From: an uncultured Eubacteriales bacterium
Lineage (GTDB): Bacteria; Bacillota_A; Clostridia; Christensenellales; Aristaeellaceae
NCBI GenBank assembly: GCA_900553645.1
Contig: USEE01000115.1
Coordinates: 1-5,633, forward strand
Length of the DNA stretch: 5,633 nucleotides
Direction: 5' to 3'
In this document: positions 1-5,190 of the stretch, one piece after another
Layout of the letters: every line of letters begins with the position of its first letter
How positions within the stretch are numbered: position 1 is the first letter of the stretch
The notes under the pieces: model-generated
The model's database searches: none
What the model was told of the DNA's origin: nothing
Seen by the model: the letters and a program-made list of their open reading frames with translations, nothing else
Program-made: the position numbers and the translations under genes

Positions 1-324
1 GTGCATGACTACCACCTGATTTCGACCGACGGCGGCAGGGGGTACGGCTGGGTTGATTTCAAAAACATCGAGGGCTGCGCGCAGACCAGCACCAGCGGCA
101 CGACCAACGCGGGCACGCAGCAAGTGAGCAGCGGTTCCGGCTCGGCGGTGTATCACACCGTCAAGAAGGGCGATACAGTCTGGGCGCTTGTGAACAAAAA
201 ATACAAATACCTGGGCAAATCCGAAAGCTGGGTTATCAATAATAACCCGAAAGCCTTCTCGCGCAAGGGAGACGCGCGAACGCTCCAGATAGGCAGAAAG
301 CTGCTTATGGGCTATAAAAAGTAA
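1..324 (+). CDS. LysM-domain tail protein, 3' part only (5' end outside window)
   Basis: Only the last ~107 residues are visible. Residues 4-24 (HLIS..GGRGYGWVDF) look like the end of an SH3-like or hydrolase-associated segment. A Ser/Thr/Gly-rich linker follows at about 27-49. A LysM-type domain then runs from about 51 to 105, with the YHTVKKGDTVW start typical of LysM and the closing pattern IGRKLLM. LysM binds peptidoglycan. In Gram-positive myophages a LysM protein, often fused to a wall hydrolase, is encoded between the tape measure and the hub (XkdP position in PBSX-like elements). The reading frame is open at base 1, where GTG has no visible ribosome site, and the first residues already look mid-protein, so I treat the start as missing. 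Whether a catalytic domain lies upstream cannot be seen. The next gene starts 11 bases after the TAA stop. Confidence 0.82.
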   Translation: MHDYHLISTDGGRGYGWVDFKNIEGCAQTSTSGTTNAGTQQVSSGSGSAVYHTVKKGDTVWALVNKKYKYLGKSESWVINNNPKAFSRKGDARTLQIGRKLLMGYKK

Positions 325-329
325 GGAGG
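323..329 (+). promoter_or_regulatory. Ribosome binding site of the plug gene
   Basis: AAGGAGG starts inside the stop codon of the LysM gene and lies 6 bases before the ATG at 336. It fixes that start and couples the two genes tightly. Confidence 0.8.
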
Positions 330-335
330 CAGCAA

Positions 336-671
336 ATGGAGACACCTGACACGCTTGAAATAAATAAAGAGCTGCTTCCCTACACCTGCGACATGCTGCT
401 GGCCGGGGAGCTGTTCACGCTGAAAGTGAACTACAACGCGACCGCCGACCTGTTCACGCTGGACCTGTACAAGGACGGCGCGCTGATCTGCGCCGGGGAA
501 CCTGTCATTTATGGTGTAAGGCTCTGGCAAGACGTTTACAATCCGGAGCTGTTCCCCGCCGTGGACATCATACCGACAGACCCTTCCGGCGAAAGCGATA
601 CGGTAACGTTTGACAATCTGGGCAAAACCGTACTGCTGATTATCGATAATGGCGGTGAGGACAATGGCTAG
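336..671 (+). CDS. Small baseplate protein, DUF6983 / Pam3 gp18 plug-like
   Basis: A 111-residue protein with no signal peptide or membrane segment. The pattern is that of the short phage family annotated DUF6983 or 'cyanophage baseplate Pam3 plug gp18'. A β-rich first half contains LLAGELFTLKVNYNATADLFTL (about 21-42), and the DLYKDGALICAGEPVIYG stretch follows at about 43-60. The second half carries IIPTDPSGES and TFDNLGKTVLLII (78-103), a typical ending for the family. In the Pam3 baseplate the homologous protein closes the end of the tail tube, so a plug role is an inference from family and position. The gene lies between the LysM gene and the hub gene, where this family is usually found. 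Its TAG stop overlaps the start of the hub gene by 8 bases (ATGGCTAG), which suggests translational coupling. Recognition is from memory of the family, not a search. Confidence 0.75.
   Translation: METPDTLEINKELLPYTCDMLLAGELFTLKVNYNATADLFTLDLYKDGALICAGEPVIYGVRLWQDVYNPELFPAVDIIPTDPSGESDTVTFDNLGKTVLLIIDNGGEDNG
654..660 (+). promoter_or_regulatory. Ribosome binding site choosing the hub start
   Basis: GGTGAGG lies 3 bases before the ATG at 664. The ATG at 649 in the same frame has no comparable site in front of it, so 664 is the better start although the spacing is short. Confidence 0.55.
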
Positions 672-1566
672 GTCAGAGATGGTAACGCGGAATCAGGACA
701 GCCGCCTGCGCTCGGCGCTGGTAAAGGCGTTTGAGAGCTGGACCACGCCGTATGATATTCGGCCTGATGGCGTATTCGGCAGCGTGGCTACTATAAAAAG
801 CGGGCAGGTTTCCATCTCGTCCGAAACGCTGGACATCGAGTTTGTCGTGCCGTTCGACGACGATATGGAACCCAACGAAGCGGAGATAAAGGTATACAAC
901 CTGTCAAACAATACGCTCAAGAAGCTTAAAAAGGGCGCGGCCATATCCATCTCGGCGGGCTACAAGGGCGACACCGGCGTGCTGTTCAGCGGCTTTATAT
1001 CCAAGATAAAGACCGTCCACGAGGGCGCGGACAAGGTGACGAGCATCAACGCGATGGACGACATAAAGGACCATACCGTGGAAAGCATCGCGTTCGCCAA
1101 AGGGACGAAGGCCAGCTACATACTCAAAAAGCTGATTGACAAGACCGGCATTCCCGTGGCGGTATTCAGCCCGCGGCGCGATTACACATACAAGGATTCC
1201 CAGACCGTGGACGGCGATCTGATGGAGAACATCAGCCGGTACGCCAAGGTGTGCGGCATATCCGTATACGTGAGCAAGGGCAAGATTTATGCGCGCTACA
1301 TCAAAAACGGCGACAACATCAATTTCACGGTTTCCAGCGACACCGGCCTGATAGGCTCGCCCAGTCCCTTTGAGGAGGAAGTGACCGCCGAGGACTTTAC
1401 CGAGACGGTGAGCGGCTACGAAGTCGAAATGCTGCTGCAACATCGCATGTGTGCGGGCGCAATCGTGGCGCTAAAGAGCGTGGACGCGGCCGGCACTTAC
1501 CGCGTATGCAAGGGCGAGCACCGCTTCTCCGCGTATGAGGCCATTACCAAGTTCAAGATGTACTAA
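664..1566 (+). CDS. Baseplate hub protein, gp27 / XkdQ / late-control-D-like
   Basis: A 300-residue protein of the tail hub type. Trimers of such proteins link the tail tube to the spike and anchor the wedges. Features from the ATG at 664: a β-strand domain with VVPFDDDMEPNEAEIKVYNLS (61-81), a characteristic opening of hub proteins of clostridial and other Firmicutes phages; a second strand block with AGYKGDTGVLFSGFISKI (98-115); a helical segment around 147-162 (KGTKASYILKKLIDKTGIPV); and a closing β block with LLQHRMCAGAIVALKS (257-272) and GTYRVCKGEH (277-286). The length is close to that usual for short gp27-like hubs. Three cysteines (198, 263, 282) are visible. The start at 664 is preferred over 649 because of the ribosome site at 654-660; the ATG at 679 is also possible. 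It follows the plug gene with an 8-base overlap, and the spike gene follows after 12 bases. Confidence 0.8.
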   Translation: MARSEMVTRNQDSRLRSALVKAFESWTTPYDIRPDGVFGSVATIKSGQVSISSETLDIEFVVPFDDDMEPNEAEIKVYNLSNNTLKKLKKGAAISISAGYKGDTGVLFSGFISKIKTVHEGADKVTSINAMDDIKDHTVESIAFAKGTKASYILKKLIDKTGIPVAVFSPRRDYTYKDSQTVDGDLMENISRYAKVCGISVYVSKGKIYARYIKNGDNINFTVSSDTGLIGSPSPFEEEVTAEDFTETVSGYEVEMLLQHRMCAGAIVALKSVDAAGTYRVCKGEHRFSAYEAITKFKMY

Positions 1567-1575
1567 GGGGGTGAT
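1565..1575 (+). promoter_or_regulatory. Ribosome binding site choosing the spike start
   Basis: AAGGGGGTGAT is nearly complementary to the 3' end of 16S rRNA. The in-frame TTG at 1576 directly abuts it and is too close. The ATG at 1579 sits at a workable distance and is taken as the start; the ATG at 1588 remains possible. Confidence 0.7.
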
Positions 1576-1578
1576 TTG

Positions 1579-1983
1579 ATGGGCAGTATGACGTTTGTCG
1601 ATTCCGCGATTGAGCGCAAACTGCTGGACTTGCACTGCGCGTACATCGGCAAGGTGGTTTCGACGGATGGCAGCACGGCGACGGTTCAGCCGCTGGGCAA
1701 GATAAAGGAAGTCGGCAGCACATCCGGCAAAACGCAGGCCGTCGTTGCCAACGTGCCGATTGCATGTAAGAAGTTTGCGAGCAAGACAATCACCTACCTC
1801 ATATCAGCCGATGGCGCTACCCGCTCTGAAACCGTGGCTGTACCTTCCGCGCTGGCTGCGGGCGATCTGGTTGTATGCGTGTGCGCGGACAGGGACATTA
1901 CGGACGCGCGGCGCGGCGTCAACGCTGTGCCTCCGGTCGGGCGGCACACCATATCGGACAGCATTATCGTGGGCATTTTATAG
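1579..1983 (+). CDS. Baseplate spike protein, Gp138 N-terminal / OB-fold type
   Basis: A 134-residue protein resembling the N-terminal OB-fold domain of phage Gp138-like spike proteins, equivalent in position to Mu gp45, P2 gpV and XkdR-type proteins. Visible pattern: a helix at the start (SAIERKLLDLHCAY, 9-22), then GKVVSTDGSTATVQPLG (24-40), the strand pair that opens the OB fold; AVVANVPIAC (54-63); AAGDLVVCVCADRDIT (93-108), where the family usually has a hydrophobic strand ending in a D/E-R-D-I motif; and the closing PPVGRHTISDSIIVGIL (118-134). The spike trimer sits under the hub and contacts the cell surface. The protein stops right after the OB domain: there is no β-helical needle and no HxH metal-binding tip. 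Cysteines occur at 20, 63, 100 and 102. It is followed by the gp25-like gene 11 bases later. Confidence 0.75.
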   Translation: MGSMTFVDSAIERKLLDLHCAYIGKVVSTDGSTATVQPLGKIKEVGSTSGKTQAVVANVPIACKKFASKTITYLISADGATRSETVAVPSALAAGDLVVCVCADRDITDARRGVNAVPPVGRHTISDSIIVGIL

Positions 1984-1990
1984 GAGGTGG
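1982..1990 (+). promoter_or_regulatory. Ribosome binding site of the gp25-like gene
   Basis: AGGAGGTGG begins inside the TAG stop of the spike gene. AGGAGG (1982-1987) is 7 bases before the ATG at 1995. It rules out the longer in-frame ORF from 1875, whose extra 40 residues only read the spike gene out of frame. Confidence 0.8.
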
Positions 1991-1994
1991 CGGC

Positions 1995-2354
1995 ATGAAG
2001 GGCTTCGCACTTGATGAAAACGGCGACGTGCTGATTGAGAACGGCGAAATAAGCATGGCCGTCGGTGACAGCCTTTTGCAGCAAAAAGTATGGACGGTGC
2101 TGCGCACCAATCTGGGCGAGTGGTTCTTCGATTGGGATCAGGGCATTGACTTTAACAACCTGCTGGGCAAGCACACCAGCAGCGAAGAACTTGTGCGCTT
2201 CGAGGTCGAGCGCGGGCTGAGGCAGGTCGATGAGACGTTTGCGATTGTCGATTTTACCTATGAGGTAAACCGGCAGGCGCGCAAGGCCACGGTTTCTTTC
2301 GTAGCGCAGACCTCCAGCGGGGAAACAGTCGGGGGTGATTATACATGGGACTGA
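1995..2354 (+). CDS. Baseplate wedge protein, gp25-like / DUF2634 (XkdS type)
   Basis: A 119-residue protein of the gp25-like / DUF2634 type, the small wedge subunit that joins the sheath and the baseplate J protein to the hub in contractile tails. Evidence: an N-terminal FALDENGDVLIENGEISMA (4-22) hairpin; a helix with DSLLQQKVWTVLRTNLGEW (25-43); the family core GEWFFDWDQGIDFNNLLGK (41-59), where the Gly-Glu followed by aromatic residues and a G-I-D-(F/Y) motif is characteristic; a helix EELVRFEVERGLRQVD (64-79); and a final strand pair FAIVDFTYEV and KATVSFVAQT. The length is normal for the family. The start at 1995 is set by the AGGAGG site. The last 10 bases overlap the start of the baseplate J gene, whose translation is probably coupled to it. 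Confidence 0.87.
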   Translation: MKGFALDENGDVLIENGEISMAVGDSLLQQKVWTVLRTNLGEWFFDWDQGIDFNNLLGKHTSSEELVRFEVERGLRQVDETFAIVDFTYEVNRQARKATVSFVAQTSSGETVGGDYTWD

Positions 2355-3505
2355 CGGATAACGGCTTTGTGCGCAGGACATACGACGATATTCTGAATGC
2401 TAAAATCCAGCGGGCGAAGGAGCTTTTCGGTGAGGACATCGACACGAGCGATCTTACCCCGCTGGGCAAGTTCATACGCATAAACGCATACGACCAGGCG
2501 CTTGCGGAGGAGGAGCTGGAGGCGGTATATTATGCGCGCTTCCCCAACACGGCCTCGGGGCAATCGCTGGACAGGCTGCTGGTATTCGGCGGGCTGACGC
2601 GCAATCCGGCGGTATCAGCCGTGTACAGCGTGAAGATAACCGGCACGGCGGATACAGTAATCGAACCCGGATTCCTCGTCGGCACGGAAACGGGCATACA
2701 ATACTACACCACCGAAGAAGCGACCATAGGCGCGGGCGGCACCGTTACGGTAAATGCGGCCTGCACGGAAGCGGGCGTAATCGGCAATGTAAGCGCCGCT
2801 GCGATAAACCTGATAGTTAATCCGGACGCGAATATAACCGCCGTGGCGGGCGTGGAGCGCGTCTCAGCGGGCACGGACACAGAGAGCGACGCGGCACTGC
2901 GCAAGCGGCTGCAAGCGGCATATGCGGGCGCCTCCAGCAGCAATGCAGACGCCATTCGCGCGGCGCTGCTGCGAATACCGACGGTGCTGTTCGCGGCGGT
3001 CGTCGTCAATGATGGAGACAAGGCGGACGCGGATGAGCGGCCTCCTCACTCGTTCGAGTGCTACATACTGGGCGGCGAGGACTACGAGGACGAAATCGGA
3101 CAGACCATATTCGATAAGCGGCCAATCGGGATTAAGACAGTGGGCGACAAGGCGGTGACGGTAACTGACGCAAGCGGCAACGCGCAGACGGTTCACTTCT
3201 CGTACTCACCTCATGTACAGATACACGTCAAGGCGCAGATCAAGACCAGCTCGGCCTATCCCAGCGACGGCGCAGGCCGCATATACTCCGCTGTGGCGGG
3301 CTACATTGACGGGCTGGGCATTGGCACCTCGCTGGTGCTATCGACGCTGTACGGGCAGATTTACAGCGTTCCCGGCGTGACGGAGGTAACGTCGCTCACA
3401 GCCTCTACAAATGGCGGCACTACCTACTCTGCGTCCAACGTTACCGTACCTGCCTATGGCGTGGCCGTGTGCGCAGCGGTTGACGTGGAGGTGGTTACGA
3501 CGTGA
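2345..3505 (+). CDS. Baseplate J-like protein (gp6 / XkdT-type wedge)
   Basis: A 386-residue protein of the baseplate J family (P2 gpJ, Mu gp47, PBSX XkdT, structural equivalent of T4 gp6). Dimers of this protein build the ring that surrounds the hub and rearranges when the sheath contracts. Evidence in order: helical N-terminus with RRTYDDILNAKIQRAKELFGEDIDTSDLTPLGKF (10-43, in parts); a long helix AYDQALAEEELEAVYYARFPNTASGQSLDRL (48-78, in parts), with the A.G.SLDRL pattern typical of the family; FGGLTRNPA (81-89); β domain with TVIEPGFLVGTETGIQY (104-120); EAGVIGNVSAAAI (142-154); GVERVSAGTDTESDAALRKR (169-188), the most diagnostic block; then HSFECYILGGED (235-246) and IFDKRPIGIKTVGD (255-268). 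GGGGGTG at 2331-2337 is 7 bases before the ATG. The stop TGA is shared with the GTG start of the next gene. Confidence 0.93.
   Translation: MGLTDNGFVRRTYDDILNAKIQRAKELFGEDIDTSDLTPLGKFIRINAYDQALAEEELEAVYYARFPNTASGQSLDRLLVFGGLTRNPAVSAVYSVKITGTADTVIEPGFLVGTETGIQYYTTEEATIGAGGTVTVNAACTEAGVIGNVSAAAINLIVNPDANITAVAGVERVSAGTDTESDAALRKRLQAAYAGASSSNADAIRAALLRIPTVLFAAVVVNDGDKADADERPPHSFECYILGGEDYEDEIGQTIFDKRPIGIKTVGDKAVTVTDASGNAQTVHFSYSPHVQIHVKAQIKTSSAYPSDGAGRIYSAVAGYIDGLGIGTSLVLSTLYGQIYSVPGVTEVTSLTASTNGGTTYSASNVTVPAYGVAVCAAVDVEVVTT
3487..3494 (+). promoter_or_regulatory. Ribosome binding site for the GTG-started wedge gene
   Basis: GGAGGTGG lies 7 bases before the GTG at 3502, inside the end of the baseplate J gene. 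It supports a GTG start overlapping the upstream TGA stop (GTGA). Confidence 0.7.
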
Positions 3506-4128
3506 TTATCGGATTTGACCGCGACGACCTTGCGCGCAATCTGCCGGACGCATACCGCAAGGACGCGGAATCTAACAACGCCAAGCTGCTTGCCATTGAA
3601 AAAGGCGAAACGGATACCATGCGCGCGGAGCTGGAGGCCGTGGACGACAGTCTGGACATAAACCGGGCGACCGGCAGCACGCTGGACCTGTACGGCGCGA
3701 TGATTGGGCAGGAGCGCGGCGCGGCTACGGATGAGCAGTACCGCACGCTGATCCGCGCCAAGATACTGCGCAATCTGGCTGGGACTGACTACAACAGCAT
3801 CGTATATGCGATTGCGTCGGCACTCGATGGAGCATCGGCCACGGACATTGTACTGGTGGAAGAAACGCCGTGCACCGTCCGCGTCGATGCGCTTCCCTAC
3901 TCTGCGCTGAACAGCAGCAACATCGACCTGCCAACCGCGATGGCGATTATCAGGCGGCTGATGCCTGCGGGCGTGCGGCTGGAAAGCGTGGGCTTTTCCG
4001 GCACATTCGAGTTCGGCACCGCGGCCACTGATTACGACGCGGACGCGGGCTTCGGCGACGTGGAGCAGACCATCGGCGGCTACTTTGGCCTTATCGCCGA
4101 CGGCGCGGACAGCAATCTGCCTGTATAA
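3502..4128 (+). CDS. Baseplate wedge / tail protein I-like (DUF2313 or DUF2612 type)
   Basis: A 208-residue protein in the position taken by P2 gpI, Mu gp48 and XkdU: directly after baseplate J and before the fibres. Members of this group complete the wedge and carry the fibre attachment. Visible: a helical N-terminus DLARNLPDAYRKDAESNNAK (9-28); a coiled, acidic helix around 36-55; the block STLDLYGAMIGQERG (59-73) followed by DEQYRTLIRAKILRN (77-91), which is the recognisable core of DUF2612/YmfQ-like tail proteins; a β/helix unit with VRVDALPYSALN and AMAIIRRLMPAGVRLESVGF (146-165); and a tail FEFGTAATDYDADAGFGDV (169-187) of a kind common at the C-terminus in clostridial phage homologues. 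I cannot decide between DUF2313 and DUF2612 by eye. The GTG start is supported by its ribosome site and the 4-base GTGA overlap. Confidence 0.78.
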   Translation: MIIGFDRDDLARNLPDAYRKDAESNNAKLLAIEKGETDTMRAELEAVDDSLDINRATGSTLDLYGAMIGQERGAATDEQYRTLIRAKILRNLAGTDYNSIVYAIASALDGASATDIVLVEETPCTVRVDALPYSALNSSNIDLPTAMAIIRRLMPAGVRLESVGFSGTFEFGTAATDYDADAGFGDVEQTIGGYFGLIADGADSNLPV

Positions 4129-4130
4129 CC

Positions 4131-4140
4131 GGAAGGAGGT
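4131..4140 (+). promoter_or_regulatory. Strong ribosome binding site of the tail fibre gene
   Basis: GGAAGGAGGT, 6 bases before the ATG at 4147, is the best Shine-Dalgarno match in the window. The gene begins after a real 18-base gap, so it is translated independently. Confidence 0.8.
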
Positions 4141-4146
4141 AATTAA

Positions 4147-5175
4147 ATGAACTTTGAAAAAGACGTACCCGAATGGACGGCAGAAGGAACAGAGCCGCCC
4201 GCGTCGCTAAAGTCGGGCGGGTTCACTGCCGGATACAAGCCTCCGGCGGCGTTTTTCAACTGGTTCTGGTCGGGCGTGAGCGCCTGCCTGACGGAGATAC
4301 GCACCAAGCTGTCTACTCATAAGCACGCTGCCTCCGACGTGGAGAGCGGCGTTTTTAGCGTGCAGCGGGGCGGCACCGGCAAGGGGTCGGTCACGGCGGG
4401 CAATTATCTTGTGGGCAACGGCACGGGAGCTATGACCGAAAAGACGCCTGCGCAGGTGCTGGCGGACATAGGCGCGGCCAGTGCGGACGCGGTTGACCCG
4501 GTTGTCACGACGACCGGCACGAGTACCGCTTATGTGGCCACTGTGCCCGGCATTAAGGCGCTGACGGCGGGTGTGAGCTTTATCATGGTGCCGCACGTTA
4601 CCAGCAGCACTACTACCCCGACTTTGAACGTGAACGGGCTGGGCGCTAAAGGAATGCGGCTCCAGCTCAGTTTCAATACGACCGCGACGACGACGCCCAA
4701 TCTGACGACGTTTTTCACGGCTGGCAAGCCGATACGGATGATATACGACGGCCAGTACTGGAAGCCGGACATACATAGAACGTCTGCGGATGACTTATAC
4801 GGCGCGGTACCCATCGCGAGCGGCGGCACTGGGGCGGCAACTGCCGCGGGCGCGCTGGATAATCTGGGCATTACTGCGGCGCTGGCCAAAAAGGCGGTCA
4901 AGAGTGTGGCCGTGACAGTAACGGCCACGGCTGCGGGCTGGACCGATGCAGGGCCTTCGGGGCCTTATACGCAGACGGTAAACGTTACCGGCGTTACGGC
5001 CAGCAACAATATCATCGTAGGTCTGGCAAGCAGCGCGACGGCGCAGCAGCGGGCGGCGGCGCGCGATGCGGCGATGTCGGCAACTGCACAGGGGGCCGGA
5101 ACGATTACAATAACATGCGATGGAAGCAGCGCGCCCACGGTTGATTTGCCCGTGGCCGTTATTATACTCGGATAA
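4147..5175 (+). CDS. Tail fibre protein with GGTG repeats
   Basis: A 342-residue modular fibre. Residues 1-55 (EWTAEGTEPPASLKSGGF, then KPPAAFFNWFWSGV) match the N-terminal baseplate-attachment region common in Firmicutes phage fibres. HKHAASDVESGVFSVQRGGTG (58-78) and LYGAVPIASGGTGAATAAG (217-235) are two copies of the shaft motif that ends in GGTG. Between them, about 117-213, is a Thr-rich β domain (GTSTAYVATVPGIKALTAG; VPHVTSSTTTPTLNVNGLGAKG; IRMIYDGQYW) widely shared among gut Firmicutes phages. The C-terminal ~90 residues (VAVTVTATAAGW; PYTQTVNVTGVTASNNIIVGL; PTVDLPVAVIILG) form another frequent fibre module. Such proteins are trimers projecting from the wedges that contact the host surface. 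The low-complexity Ala/Thr/Gly composition fits a fibre. No collar domain or intramolecular chaperone is visible. Cysteines are few (47, 324). The next fibre gene begins 15 bases later with no terminator between. Confidence 0.85.
   Translation: MNFEKDVPEWTAEGTEPPASLKSGGFTAGYKPPAAFFNWFWSGVSACLTEIRTKLSTHKHAASDVESGVFSVQRGGTGKGSVTAGNYLVGNGTGAMTEKTPAQVLADIGAASADAVDPVVTTTGTSTAYVATVPGIKALTAGVSFIMVPHVTSSTTTPTLNVNGLGAKGMRLQLSFNTTATTTPNLTTFFTAGKPIRMIYDGQYWKPDIHRTSADDLYGAVPIASGGTGAATAAGALDNLGITAALAKKAVKSVAVTVTATAAGWTDAGPSGPYTQTVNVTGVTASNNIIVGLASSATAQQRAAARDAAMSATAQGAGTITITCDGSSAPTVDLPVAVIILG
4342..4401 (+). repeat. Fibre shaft repeat, copy 1
   Basis: Codes for residues 66-85 of the fibre: Gly, seven residues on, then GGTG and a Gly/Ser/Thr-rich stretch. 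It aligns with copy 2 without gaps across the Gly-to-GGTG spacing. Confidence 0.6.
4795..4851 (+). repeat. Fibre shaft repeat, copy 2
   Basis: Codes for residues 217-235 of the fibre. The spacing from the first Gly (219) to GGTG (226) is the same as in copy 1 (68 to 75). It is followed by ALDNLGI, the usual continuation of this phage fibre repeat. Confidence 0.6.
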
Positions 5176-5190
5176 AAAGGACGTGAGTAC

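Noticed and set aside
904..1443. 179-codon open frame on the minus strand
   Set aside because: It lies opposite the hub gene, has no ribosome site, and the sense strand carries a recognisable hub protein. Long antisense frames are expected in G+C-rich coding DNA.
669..1983. Possible recoding of TAG, since two genes end in TAG
   Set aside because: Reading through either TAG (669 or 1981) soon meets TGA and adds nothing sensible. The stops coincide with the next gene's start or ribosome site, so the standard bacterial code fits.
1745..2014. 89-codon + strand frame over the end of the spike gene
   Set aside because: It is out of frame with the spike and gp25-like genes, overlaps both, and its Arg/Leu-rich product has no family pattern.
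1794..2381. 195-codon open frame on the minus strand
   Set aside because: It spans antisense to the spike and gp25-like genes across their junction. The translated sequence shows no family pattern and the sense genes explain the region fully.
4207..4776. 189-codon open frame on the minus strand
   Set aside because: Arg/His-rich translation antisense to the fibre gene, which is typical of a frame shadow; no start signal.
4950..4967. G+C-rich hairpin (AGGGCC, loop TTCGG, GGCCTT) that resembles a terminator stem
   Set aside because: It sits inside the fibre coding region, has no T-run after it, and contains a G-T pair. It is more likely a by-product of Gly/Pro codons.
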